The translations under genes and the position numbers were made by a program. Positions 25,114 to 34,043 of a DNA stretch of 64,000 nucleotides are shown here, piece after piece. Every line of letters starts with the position of its first letter. The stretch's first letter is position 1. Source of the stretch: Thermococcus sp. JdF3 (GTDB taxonomy: Archaea; Methanobacteriota_B; Thermococci; Thermococcales; Thermococcaceae). Below the pieces are notes generated by a model, which did no database searches, was not told where the DNA came from, and was given only the letters and a program-made list of their open reading frames with translations. The stretch lies in NCBI RefSeq assembly GCF_012027495.1, contig NZ_SNUK01000003.1:186001-250000 (forward strand), in the 5' to 3' direction.

Positions 25114-26784
25114 ATGGTCGGAAACGGTGCCGTTGGAATAGTTTTTGGTGAATCAAGCACGGATCACTTCACGTTCATAGTGAACCCGAGGAACGAGCTG
25201 CCCCGCTTCGGGGAATTTCTGGTTGTTAAGAACCGGGACGGGGATGAGGTTTTGGCGCTTCTGAAGTCAATTAGAAACGTAAACTGGCTGATGGACGCCG
25301 GCAGGGGGAGCTATGACTACGTCGAGAAGACCGTGAACGTATTCTCAAAGGGAGTCCTGGACAAGAGCGAGGCGATTCTGGCGACGGCGAAGGTTCTCGG
25401 TGTGCTGAGGAGGCACGACGGTGAGTTTCTGACGAAGCCCGCCCCGAACCGCGTCCCGATAAAGCCGGGCGAGAAGGTCTACCTCGCGAGGGACGAGGAC
25501 CTCCAGAAAATCTTCTCGGAAGGGCACATACGTCTCGGCAGGCTCATCGCAAGGGAGAACATAGAGGTGGGGCTGGACGCCAACAGACTCGTCTCGAGGC
25601 ACTTCGCGGTCCTGGCCGTCACGGGTGCAGGAAAGTCCAACACGATAGCGGTTCTCACGAAGGAGCTGGTGAGCAGCGTCAACGCTACGGTTGTTATTCT
25701 CGACCCCCACGGGGAATACCAGAGGCTCAGCTGGCCCGGCGCGCGCGTGAACCCGATAAGGGCCACGATAGATCCGGGGAGGATAAGGCTCAGCGAGTTC
25801 GCCACGCTGCTCGGGATAGCTGAAAACGCCAGTCTGCAGAGACGCTTCCTGGGGCTGGTTTACAGGACGGTCAGGGAGGAGATGCGGAGGAAAGGGCAGG
25901 TCGTCGGCGGAATTGCCTTCATCCACGAGATGGAGGATAAGATAGAGGAGTGGATAAGGGTTTACGAGAACACCGACGACAAGATCATCCACTACTACGA
26001 CGAGAAGGGCATAGAGACGCCGAGGAAAATACAGTCAAGGGACATAGAGGCCCTCATAAGGCTGAAGGACTACCTCAGCGAGCTCAGGGCCAACTTCGGC
26101 GAGTTCATAAGCCCCGTCAACGTGCTGAGCGAGATAAGACCGGGGATGGTGAACGTTATAGACCTCAGCGGAATGGAAGAGGAGCAGATGATAACGCTGG
26201 CGAGCTTCGTTCTTCGCGGAATCCTCAAGAACAGGATAGACTACGTTAAGGGCGTCAGAACCAACGACAGGGCCCTCGTTAGGGAGGTTTCCGAGAGGTA
26301 TCCCGCCCTAACGAGGCCCGTGCTGATCATAGTGGAGGAGGCACACATATTCGCGCCGAGGGGCGAGAAGAACCCCGCAACTCTGTGGCTCGGCAAGATA
26401 GCGCGCGAGGGCAGGAAGTTCGGCGTCGGCCTCGGAATAGTGTCGCAGAGGCCGAAGAAGCTGGACGACGATATACTCAGCCAGACGAACACCAAAATAA
26501 TCCTGAAGCTCGTCGAGCCGAACGACCAGCGCTACGTCCAGCAGGCGAGCGAGCAGATAAGCGAGGATCTGCTGAGCGACATTGCCTCCCTCGGCGTTGG
26601 TGAGGCCGTCCTAGTGGGTTACGCGATAACGATCCCGGCGATGGTGAAGATATACAGCTTCGAGAGGGATATGAACGGCCACTACGGCGGCGGGGACATA
26701 GACATCGTCGGCGAGTGGCTCGCGGGGAGGGATGAGGAAGAGGAGATAACCGAGGAGGAGGCCATAGAGGCCCTCCCGCTGTGA
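25114..26784 (+). CDS. herA: HerA DNA translocase/helicase
   Basis: This 556-residue hexameric P-loop ATPase has an N-terminal HAS-barrel (about 1-100), Walker A VTGAGKSNT (about residue 169), LDPHGEY, Walker B PVLIIVEEAH, the arginine-finger region KIAREGRKFGVGLGIVSQRPKKL, and an acidic C-terminus. HerA pumps DNA and drives the NurA nuclease to resect double-strand breaks with Mre11-Rad50. ATG 25114 follows GGGTGGTAAT; an in-frame ATG at 25060 is too far upstream. It heads the herA-mre11-rad50-nurA operon, the standard order in thermophilic archaea. Confidence 0.95.
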   Translation: MVGNGAVGIVFGESSTDHFTFIVNPRNELPRFGEFLVVKNRDGDEVLALLKSIRNVNWLMDAGRGSYDYVEKTVNVFSKGVLDKSEAILATAKVLGVLRRHDGEFLTKPAPNRVPIKPGEKVYLARDEDLQKIFSEGHIRLGRLIARENIEVGLDANRLVSRHFAVLAVTGAGKSNTIAVLTKELVSSVNATVVILDPHGEYQRLSWPGARVNPIRATIDPGRIRLSEFATLLGIAENASLQRRFLGLVYRTVREEMRRKGQVVGGIAFIHEMEDKIEEWIRVYENTDDKIIHYYDEKGIETPRKIQSRDIEALIRLKDYLSELRANFGEFISPVNVLSEIRPGMVNVIDLSGMEEEQMITLASFVLRGILKNRIDYVKGVRTNDRALVREVSERYPALTRPVLIIVEEAHIFAPRGEKNPATLWLGKIAREGRKFGVGLGIVSQRPKKLDDDILSQTNTKIILKLVEPNDQRYVQQASEQISEDLLSDIASLGVGEAVLVGYAITIPAMVKIYSFERDMNGHYGGGDIDIVGEWLAGRDEEEEITEEEAIEALPL

Positions 26785-26799
26785 AGCCGGTGATGAGCC

Positions 26800-28206
26800 A
26801 TGAAGTTCGCGCACATCGCCGACGTCCACCTCGGCAGGGAGCAGTTCAACCAGCCCTTCCGCTACGACGACTACCTCAAGGTCTTCAGGGAGTCCATCGA
26901 GAAGGCCGTGAAAGCCAGGGTGGACTTCATACTCATCGCCGGCGACCTCTTCCACGTGAGCAGGCCGTCCCCAAAGACGATACGCGACGCGGTTGAGGTC
27001 CTTGAGCTTCCGAGGCGGAAGGGAATCCCGGTCTTTGCGATAGAGGGCAACCACGACAAGACCATAAGGGAAACCTCGGTCTTCGACCTCCTCGAGCATC
27101 TCGGGCTGATATACACCGTCGGGCTGAAGAGGGAGCCGAGGGAGGGCGAGTTCCAGAGGAGCAGGAAGATAAGTGAGAACCGCTACCTCGTCTGGGGACA
27201 GGTCGGGGACGTTGAAATCCACGGCCTCAGGCACCACACCCGCTGGCAGCTCATAAGGCAAGACGGCGCTGTAAACGTTCTCAGGGCACTCTTCAAGGGA
27301 AAGAAGGGCATCCTGATGCTCCACCAGGCGGTCGATTACCTCGCCAAGGACACGCCCTACAAGGACGCCTTTGACCTGAAGCTCAACGAGCTTCCCGACG
27401 GCTTTTCCTACTACGCCCTCGGCCACATCCACGTGAGGAGGATAGCGGAAACGGCCCAGACAGGCCTGAGCGGGCCTCTGGTCTATCCGGGCTCGCTGGA
27501 GAGGACGGAGGTAAGGGAGGCGAGCCACATAATCCGCTACTCCCTGAGGGACAAAAAGCCGAAGGTAATGGAGAGCAGAGAGGGGCCGAAGGGTTTCTAC
27601 ATCGTCGAGGACTTTCAGCCGGAGTTCGTAGAGGTCGATGCGAGGCCGTTCTACTCGATCAGGGTGGAGGGGAGCAGCAAGTCCCAGCTCAGGAAGAGGG
27701 TTGAGGAGGCCGCCTCGCTCGTCCCGAAGGACGCGATAGCGGTTATAACGCTCGAAGGGACGATTAAAGGCGGAGTGAGCCTGGCCGAGTTCAACGACCT
27801 CCTTAAAGATTCGGGGATAATGTACTACACCTTCAGGAGCAGGGTCGTCGGGGAGACGGTGCTTTCCAGGGAGAAGCTGAGCGAGGAGGAGCTGTTCACC
27901 GAATGGGAGCGGGAGCTCCTTCTGAACCTGAGGGTCTCCCCGAAGGAGTTCTCCGAGGGGCTCACCGAGTTCGTCTCCTGGCTGATTGGGAGGTACGAGA
28001 AGGGAATCCCGGAAAAAGCTCAGAAAGTTCTGGAGACTGAAAGGAAGGAAGAACTCGAGGAGAAAGTGTCCAAGAGCACCTCCAAGCCGGAGAAGCCCAA
28101 ACCGGAAAAAGATCCGGGGAAAGAGCCTCCCAAAAAACCCAAACCCGTTTCCAAGCCCAAAAACCCATCGAGCCTCGACGCGTGGCTCAGGAGGGGTAAG
28201 CCGTGA
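26800..28206 (+). CDS. mre11: Mre11 double-strand break repair nuclease
   Basis: This 468-residue phosphoesterase has its two-Mn site spelled out: DVHLG (Asp8, His10), AGDLFH (about 48), GNHDK (about 83), HQAVD (about 175) and GHIHVR (about 208). After the capping and Rad50-binding parts comes a Lys/Pro-rich tail (about 400-450), then SSLDAWLRRGKP at the end. That SLDAWL closely resembles SLDAFL in Hef of this same window and looks like a PCNA-interacting peptide. It is longer than the Pyrococcus protein (about 426), mostly through this tail. The start ATG 26800 lies 15 bases after herA, and the stop overlaps the rad50 GTG by 4 bases. Confidence 0.95.
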   Translation: MKFAHIADVHLGREQFNQPFRYDDYLKVFRESIEKAVKARVDFILIAGDLFHVSRPSPKTIRDAVEVLELPRRKGIPVFAIEGNHDKTIRETSVFDLLEHLGLIYTVGLKREPREGEFQRSRKISENRYLVWGQVGDVEIHGLRHHTRWQLIRQDGAVNVLRALFKGKKGILMLHQAVDYLAKDTPYKDAFDLKLNELPDGFSYYALGHIHVRRIAETAQTGLSGPLVYPGSLERTEVREASHIIRYSLRDKKPKVMESREGPKGFYIVEDFQPEFVEVDARPFYSIRVEGSSKSQLRKRVEEAASLVPKDAIAVITLEGTIKGGVSLAEFNDLLKDSGIMYYTFRSRVVGETVLSREKLSEEELFTEWERELLLNLRVSPKEFSEGLTEFVSWLIGRYEKGIPEKAQKVLETERKEELEEKVSKSTSKPEKPKPEKDPGKEPPKKPKPVSKPKNPSSLDAWLRRGKP

Positions 28207-30866
28207 GGATAAGGAGGATAAAGATCAGGAACTTCAGGGCACACGAGATGAGTGAGGTGGAGTTCAGCGACGGCATAAACCTGCTGATAGGACAGAACGG
28301 CGCAGGCAAAAGCTCGATACTCGAGGCGATTTTCGCGGCCCTCTACATGGGGCACCCGAGCTTCCCGAGGGGCTACCTTCAGGCAAACACCCGCGTGGGC
28401 TCGACCGGCGGACTGGGATTAACGCTGGAGTTCGAGCACAACGGGAAGAGCTACAGAATCGCCAGGGACTCCAAGAAGAGCGAGCTCCTTGAGGACGGGA
28501 ATATGATAGCGGAGAAGAGCTCCGACGTGGCGCGCTGGGTCGAGAGGAACGTCTACCCGATTCAGGTGTTCACCAACGCGCTCTACATAAGGCAGGGTGA
28601 GATAGAGGGCATAATCACGAACCGCGAGGTAATGGAAAAGGTCCTGCGCAAGGTTCTGGGCATAGAGGACTACGAGAACGCCGAGAGGAACGCGGCTGAC
28701 GTGATAAGGGAACTCAAGCGGAGGAGGGAGTACCTCAGGAAGCTCATCGAGAGAAAGGCCGAGGTGGAGGAGAACCTCCGCGAGGCTCAAAGGCGCTTCT
28801 CCGAGACGCTGAGGAGGATAAGCGAGCTCCGGAAGCGGGTTGGAGAACTCGAAGAGGCCTTCAGGAAAGCGGAGGAGGATTACTCGCGCCTCAAGACCCG
28901 GAAGGGAGAGCTTGAGAGCCTGGAGAAGAAGAGGGCAGTCCTGGAGCAGAGGATAGAGGCCGAGAAGGGTAGAATAAAGGACTATGAAGCCCAGATCGAG
29001 GAAGTAAAGAAGGAGATAGGAGAACTTGAGGAGAAACTCGCACGCCTCAGGGAGCTCGAACCCCTCGAAAAGGAGTACCTGAAGCTGAAGTCGCTCCTCT
29101 CCCTCAAGAACGAGCTGTCGAAGCTTGAAACCGCCGAAGCAAGACTGGCAGAGAAGAAAAAGGTCTTTGAGGAGAGGGTCGCCAGGATCGGTGAGGTCTC
29201 CGCAAAGATAGCGGAGCTCGAAGGGGAGGAAAAGTCCCTCCGCGAGACCTACGAGGAGCTGAAGAGGAAGAACGGCCTCTACCAGCGCGCCCTCCAGAGG
29301 AAGGCCGAGGCGGAGCGGTACCTGAGGGAGCTCGAGCGGGCAGGGGTTACCCCCGAGAGCCTGGAAAAGGAGCTAAAAGCGGTTGAGAACGCCAAGGAGG
29401 AGCTTGAGAACCTCCGCGGGGAAGTGACCGGAATAAGGGAGGAGATCGCGACTCTCAACGGACTGAAGGAGAGCCTCATCGAGAACCTCTCGAAGCTGGA
29501 AGGCGCCAGGGTCTGCCCGCTGTGCAAGAGGCCCATCGAGGAGCACGACGAGGAGGAGATACGGGCCGAGTACGACGCCGAGATAACCTCCATCGAGAAG
29601 AAGCTGAATAAGTTATCAAAGAAGCTCAAACAGCTCAATGAACGGGAAATCGAGCTCAAGGGGATTATCAAGAGGGAGTCAAAGCTCATAAGGCTGAAGA
29701 AGACGGCGGACCTCCTGAGGGAGGTCGAGGAGAAACTGGCGAAGTACGACCTGGAGGAACTCGAGAAGGCCGCGGAGGAGTTTGAAAAGGCCAAGGCAAG
29801 GCTCATCGAGATAAAGAAGGAGCTGAGGCACCTCAGGGAGGAGCTTGAGGAGCTTGAGAAAGCAAAAGACGAGCTGGGGAGGATAGAGAAAAAGCTCCAG
29901 GAGATAGGCAGGGAAACGAGGAGGATAATGGAAAGGCTGAAGAACGAGGGCTTCGGCTCGTTCGAAGCTGTTGAGGAAAGGATGAAGGAGCTCGAACCAT
30001 CTTACCGCGAGTACCTCTCGCTCAGGGACGTCCCGGCCCGGCTTGAGAGGACAAAGAAGAAGCTATCTTTCCTGGAGAAGAAACACGATGAGAGTGTTGA
30101 GGCCCTGGGAAAACTGGGGGAAGAGCTCAAGAAGCTGAGGACAGAGATGGAAAAACTCTCGCGGGAGTTCTCGGAGGAAGCCTACGCCGAAGCGGAGAAG
30201 AGATACATGGCAACCATGAGGGAACTTGAGAAAGCCAGAACGGAGCTCAAGGGCGCTGAAGAGCTGAGGGACGAGGTAATGAAGCTCCTCGACGAGCTGA
30301 AGGCAAAGAAGAAGGAGATAGAAGGGGCCGAAAAGGAGCTGGAGACCGTCGAGAAGGCCATGGCAGACATGATCGCTTTCAAGGAGAAGGTAGCGAGGCT
30401 CAAGGCCGAGGAGGAACTCAGGGGGCTCGAGGAGGTACAGAAGCTCGCCGGCGAGACCTTCTCGGAGATGACGGAGGGCAAGTACCAGGGGATAAAGCTC
30501 AAACGCGAGAAGAAGTTCGGAAAGGAGCGGATAGAGCTGAAGGTGCTCTACGCCGGCAACGAGGTCGGTCTGGAATTCCTGAGCGGTGGGGAGAGAATAG
30601 CGCTCGGCCTGGCCTTCCGCCTGGCGCTCTCGCTCTACAAGGTGGGGAACCTTGAGCTTCTGATCCTGGACGAGCCCACGCCCTTCCTGGATGAGGAGCG
30701 CAGGAAGAAGCTCGTGGAGATTATATCGAGCCAGTTGAGGAAGATACCGCAGGTCATAATAGTCTCCCACGACGAGGAGCTGAAGGACGCGGCGGACTAC
30801 GTGATAAGGGTCCTGAACGTCGGCGGCAAGAGCCGCGTGGAGGTGGAGAGCATTGGAGCGTATTAG
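28203..30866 (+). CDS. rad50: Rad50 SMC-like ATPase
   Basis: This 887-residue protein has an N-lobe with Walker A GQNGAGKSS (about residue 30), two long antiparallel coiled coils, and a zinc hook CPLCKRP (about 438). The C-lobe carries the signature LSGGERIALG (about 793) and Walker B LLILDEPTPFLDEE (about 820). It dimerises through the hook, tethers DNA ends and controls Mre11 by ATP binding. GTG 28203 overlaps the mre11 stop, a tight coupling that fits the fixed stoichiometry of the complex. The usual family length is about 880. Confidence 0.96.
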   Translation: MRIRRIKIRNFRAHEMSEVEFSDGINLLIGQNGAGKSSILEAIFAALYMGHPSFPRGYLQANTRVGSTGGLGLTLEFEHNGKSYRIARDSKKSELLEDGNMIAEKSSDVARWVERNVYPIQVFTNALYIRQGEIEGIITNREVMEKVLRKVLGIEDYENAERNAADVIRELKRRREYLRKLIERKAEVEENLREAQRRFSETLRRISELRKRVGELEEAFRKAEEDYSRLKTRKGELESLEKKRAVLEQRIEAEKGRIKDYEAQIEEVKKEIGELEEKLARLRELEPLEKEYLKLKSLLSLKNELSKLETAEARLAEKKKVFEERVARIGEVSAKIAELEGEEKSLRETYEELKRKNGLYQRALQRKAEAERYLRELERAGVTPESLEKELKAVENAKEELENLRGEVTGIREEIATLNGLKESLIENLSKLEGARVCPLCKRPIEEHDEEEIRAEYDAEITSIEKKLNKLSKKLKQLNEREIELKGIIKRESKLIRLKKTADLLREVEEKLAKYDLEELEKAAEEFEKAKARLIEIKKELRHLREELEELEKAKDELGRIEKKLQEIGRETRRIMERLKNEGFGSFEAVEERMKELEPSYREYLSLRDVPARLERTKKKLSFLEKKHDESVEALGKLGEELKKLRTEMEKLSREFSEEAYAEAEKRYMATMRELEKARTELKGAEELRDEVMKLLDELKAKKKEIEGAEKELETVEKAMADMIAFKEKVARLKAEEELRGLEEVQKLAGETFSEMTEGKYQGIKLKREKKFGKERIELKVLYAGNEVGLEFLSGGERIALGLAFRLALSLYKVGNLELLILDEPTPFLDEERRKKLVEIISSQLRKIPQVIIVSHDEELKDAADYVIRVLNVGGKSRVEVESIGAY

Positions 30867-32079
30867 CGACGCCCACGTAAGGGCGATGAGGGACTACCTG
30901 AAGAACCAGCTGGAGCTCATGGAAGAACTCACCCGGGAGATATCGAAGAGCTACCAGTGGCTGCCCTTCCCCGAGCCCAAAAGGGCCAGCGTTTACGCCG
31001 TTGACGGCAGCAGAATGATGAAGCGCCTCAGCGGGGCGATAATCTACGGCGTCGCCTCGGTCGCCATCGGGGAGAACCTGTACCACTGGAGCGAAGTCGG
31101 CTTCGTGTCGCCGTACAAGCACGTTGACGAGAGGATAAGGATTCACATGGAGCTCCTAGAGAAGCGCATAGGGGCCATGGCATCGGAGATGGGGGCCGAG
31201 CTGGTGCTGATGGACGGCACGATAAGCGGCTCGATAATTCGCCCTCCCAGTTACATAGGAAGTAACACCGATAAGATGTTCAGGAGGCACAGCGACGAGC
31301 TGGTCGCCCTGGCGGATGGCTTTCTGAAGCTCCTGGACGAAAAATGGGAGTCCTGGCTGGAGACCCTTGAGAGGGACGGCATCATAAACGCCCCGACTCT
31401 CGTTGCGAGGGGGGACGGCAGGAAGGGAATATTCACGCTGCTCAAGGAGAGGGGCGTCGAGGAGGCCAAGATAACCCGCTGGCAGGACGATTACGAGGAC
31501 GTGATAATCCTCCTGGAGTACCTCGAGTTCCTCCACGCCCTCGACAGGCTCCTCGCATCCAGAACTGCCGCGATAGCCAAAACCTTCTACCGCGACGATA
31601 TAGTAAGGCAGGTAAGACCGGGCACCCCGATGCTCGACGTCCCTGTCCTAGACATGATTTCAAAGGAAGCGGGCTACGTACCGTTCAGGTACTCGAGGGA
31701 GGAGAAGAGGAAGTTCCCAGATGTCGTGGAGAAACTTATGGACATGGGGCACTTCGGGAACCTCATGAGGCTCCTCGACAAGACCAAAGACGGCTACAGA
31801 GTAAAGGTGCAGCCTTTCTACGTTCGCTTCGTGGACGGCGGCGTCATATACCTTCTGGAGGTACCCGGTGAGAGCGAGCGGGATGCCCTCGAAACCCTGT
31901 CGATGATACTCTCCGTCGCAGAGGATGAATACGTTATCCCGCTGGAGTACGCCCACCATTCGGTGGTCATTAAAAAGAAGGAGTTCGACGCCTACGTGAG
32001 CGCCGTGCTGAGCGCGCTGGTGGGGGAGGACGAGGGGTTCCTCAGCTTCCTCCGCTACGGCAGGGAGCCGCTGGAGTGA
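30853..32079 (+). CDS. nurA: NurA 5'-3' nuclease
   Basis: This 408-residue NurA-fold nuclease shows the catalytic aspartates in YAVDGSRMM (about residue 51) and VLMDGTISG (about 120), with the C-terminal AHHSVVIKK region closing the RNase H-like core. A NurA dimer sits on HerA and degrades 5' strands at breaks. The TTG at 30853 has GGAGGTGG in front at good spacing and overlaps the rad50 end by 14 bases. An ATG at 30886 is the alternative. It is the last gene of the operon. Confidence 0.92.
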   Translation: MERISDAHVRAMRDYLKNQLELMEELTREISKSYQWLPFPEPKRASVYAVDGSRMMKRLSGAIIYGVASVAIGENLYHWSEVGFVSPYKHVDERIRIHMELLEKRIGAMASEMGAELVLMDGTISGSIIRPPSYIGSNTDKMFRRHSDELVALADGFLKLLDEKWESWLETLERDGIINAPTLVARGDGRKGIFTLLKERGVEEAKITRWQDDYEDVIILLEYLEFLHALDRLLASRTAAIAKTFYRDDIVRQVRPGTPMLDVPVLDMISKEAGYVPFRYSREEKRKFPDVVEKLMDMGHFGNLMRLLDKTKDGYRVKVQPFYVRFVDGGVIYLLEVPGESERDALETLSMILSVAEDEYVIPLEYAHHSVVIKKKEFDAYVSAVLSALVGEDEGFLSFLRYGREPLE

Positions 32080-32169
32080 GACCCATCCAGCGGGCCAGCC
32101 CCCCATCGGTGGGTTAAGAATCATCCTGGAACAGCTTCACGGGAGGTTTAAAACAAGAAAAGCCCGAGG

Positions 32170-33174
32170 TCACTCAAACCCCGGCTTTCTAATTTTCACA
32201 ACCTCTCCATTGACCAGCGTCGGCGGAACCTCGCCGTTTTTGAAGGCTATGAGATTCCTGGCCACGAGCTCGGCCATGCCTTCTCTGGCACCGTGGGTGG
32301 CGCTACCTATGTGGGGGGCCAGAACCACGTTGTCGAGGCTGAAGAGCTCCTCGTGGTAGTACGGCTCCTCTTCGTAGACGTCCAAACCGGCCCCGGCTAT
32401 CCAGCCCTCCTTGAGTGCCCTTACGAGCGCCTCCGTGTCGACGACCTTGCCCCTCGCTATGTTGACGAGTATCGCGGTGGGCTTCATGAGCTTAAGCTCC
32501 CGTTCGCCCATCATGCGGTGGGTCTCCTTCGTCAGCGGGACGGCCAGAACCACGAAGTCGCTCTCGCGCAGGAGCTCGTTGAGGGGCCTGAACTCCGCGT
32601 TGAGTTCCTTTTCTACCTCCGGCTTCCTCGCTCTTGAACTGTAGAGTATCCTCATGCCGAAGCCCCTGGCGCGCCTTGCTATCGCCTGGCCGATTCTCCC
32701 GAAGCCGACTATGCCGATGGTCTTTCCGTAAACGTCGTGGCCCAGCAGCATCCTTGGGTGCCAGGCTATACCGCGCTTTTTCCATTCGCCCGAGCGGATG
32801 AACCCGTCCGCCTCTATGAGCCTCCTTGCGGCGGCGAGCAGAAGCGTCCAGGCGAAGTCAGCGGTGGCGTTGGTTAGGACGTCGGGGGTATTGGTGACGT
32901 ATATCCCGCGCCTCGTTGCTTCCTCAACGTCTATGTTGTCGTAGCCCACCGCATAATTGGCCACTATCCTCAACCTGGGGGCGCTGTCAAAGACTTCAGC
33001 GTCAATCCTCTCGCTCAGCATGGTAACGAGGGCGTCAACGTCGCGAACCTTCTCGAGCAGGACTTCCCGCGGAATCTCGTGCTCGTCCTCCCAGACCTCG
33101 ACCTCAAAATGCCGCCTCAGGAGTTCGATGCCGTTTTCGGGAATGGCGCGCGTGATGAAGACCTTCGGCCTCAC
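32170..33174 (-). CDS. gyaR: Glyoxylate/hydroxypyruvate reductase-type D-2-hydroxyacid dehydrogenase
   Basis: This 334-residue enzyme opens [18 protein letters not shown] like the Thermococcus and Pyrococcus glyoxylate reductase. It carries the NAD(P) motif [10 protein letters not shown] (about residue 156) and the catalytic trio Arg (NIARGKVVD), Glu (YEEEP) and His (APHIGSA). It reduces glyoxylate and related 2-oxoacids. GTG 33174 follows GGAGGTGAGACT, a strong site. It stands alone, 48 bases downstream of the minD stop on the same strand. Confidence 0.92.
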   Translation of the reverse strand: MRPKVFITRAIPENGIELLRRHFEVEVWEDEHEIPREVLLEKVRDVDALVTMLSERIDAEVFDSAPRLRIVANYAVGYDNIDVEEATRRGIYVTNTPDVLTNATADFAWTLLLAAARRLIEADGFIRSGEWKKRGIAWHPRMLLGHDVYGKTIGIVGFGRIGQAIARRARGFGMRILYSSRARKPEVEKELNAEFRPLNELLRESDFVVLAVPLTKETHRMMGERELKLMKPTAILVNIARGKVVDTEALVRALKEGWIAGAGLDVYEEEPYYHEELFSLDNVVLAPHIGSATHGAREGMAELVARNLIAFKNGEVPPTLVNGEVVKIRKPGFE

Positions 33175-33222
33175 AGTCTCACCTCCGCATGGAATTCAGA
33201 GAGTTTGAAAGGGAACGGATAA

Positions 33223-33960
33223 TCACACCATCACTTTTGCCTTGAGACCGGCTATCCTGGTTATCCTCTCCGCCAGCTCCATGAATGCCCGGGCACCGGC
33301 AGAGTTCGGCCTGTACTCGACGACGGGAATGCCCTCAAGCGTCGCCTCCCTTACCGGCGGGTCCTCCGGGATAACCGCCAGCAGGGGAATCTCCATGACC
33401 TCCTCCGCCACATCGGGCGGGATGTCGTTATCGCTCCTGCCGTAGCGGTTGAGCACGAAGCCCAGAACAACAAGGCCGGCTTTTTTGAGAACCATCCCCA
33501 CCTTCATCGTGTCCGTGATGCAGGATATCTCGGGGTTCGTGACGAGCAGAACCTCCTCCCCGCTCATCATTGCGTTCATGGCGTCCATCTGGAGCCCCGC
33601 GGGGGAGTCGATTATCACGAAATCAAAACTCTTTTTGAGGGGTTTTATGGTTTCGGGAAGCTTCCTCGGATCCGCCCGAATGACGTGCTCCCAGTCTATA
33701 GAGGCAGGAATAATGTGGACGTTCTCGTAGGTCGTGGCGTATATGGCATTGTTTATGTCCGTCCTGCCGGCGAGGACGTCGTGGATCGTCGTGTAGGCGT
33801 CGTCTATTCCCATAACCAGACTCAGGTTTGCCATGGTTAAATCCGCATCCACGGCACAGACCTTGTATCCCATTTTACCAAGTGCTATGGAGAGATTCGC
33901 GGTCGTGGTGGTCTTTCCGGTGCCCCCCTTGCCGGAGGCTATTGAGATAAGCCTTCCCAT
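33223..33960 (-). CDS. minD: MinD/ParA-family ATPase
   Basis: This 245-residue protein has the deviant Walker A SGKGGTGKTTTTAN, switch I DADLTMANLS and the Walker B region FDFVIIDSPAG. These are hallmarks of MinD, which dimerises on ATP. The C-terminus lacks a clear amphipathic membrane helix, so it may position soluble cargo instead. ATG 33960 follows GGGTGGGACG; the in-frame ATG at 33972 lies within that site. It diverges from the PIN-KH ATPase gene across a perfect inverted repeat. Confidence 0.88.
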   Translation of the reverse strand: MGRLISIASGKGGTGKTTTTANLSIALGKMGYKVCAVDADLTMANLSLVMGIDDAYTTIHDVLAGRTDINNAIYATTYENVHIIPASIDWEHVIRADPRKLPETIKPLKKSFDFVIIDSPAGLQMDAMNAMMSGEEVLLVTNPEISCITDTMKVGMVLKKAGLVVLGFVLNRYGRSDNDIPPDVAEEVMEIPLLAVIPEDPPVREATLEGIPVVEYRPNSAGARAFMELAERITRIAGLKAKVMV

Positions 33961-33981
33961 CGTCCCACCCATTCTGTTTTT

Positions 33982-34009
33982 CGGCTAAACCTTTATGAAC
34001 CTTTAGCCG
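33982..34009. promoter_or_regulatory. Divergent promoter with inverted repeat (minD / PIN-KH ATPase)
   Basis: CGGCTAAA (33982-33989) and TTTAGCCG (34002-34009) are perfect inverted arms around a CCTTTATGAACC core; the octamer AACCTTTA also occurs twice in direct orientation. The likely TATA element lies inside, so a dimeric repressor here would control both genes. Confidence 0.45.
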
Positions 34010-34043
34010 CAGAGGCCGTTGAGCGAGAAAAGAGGTGAGAGAG

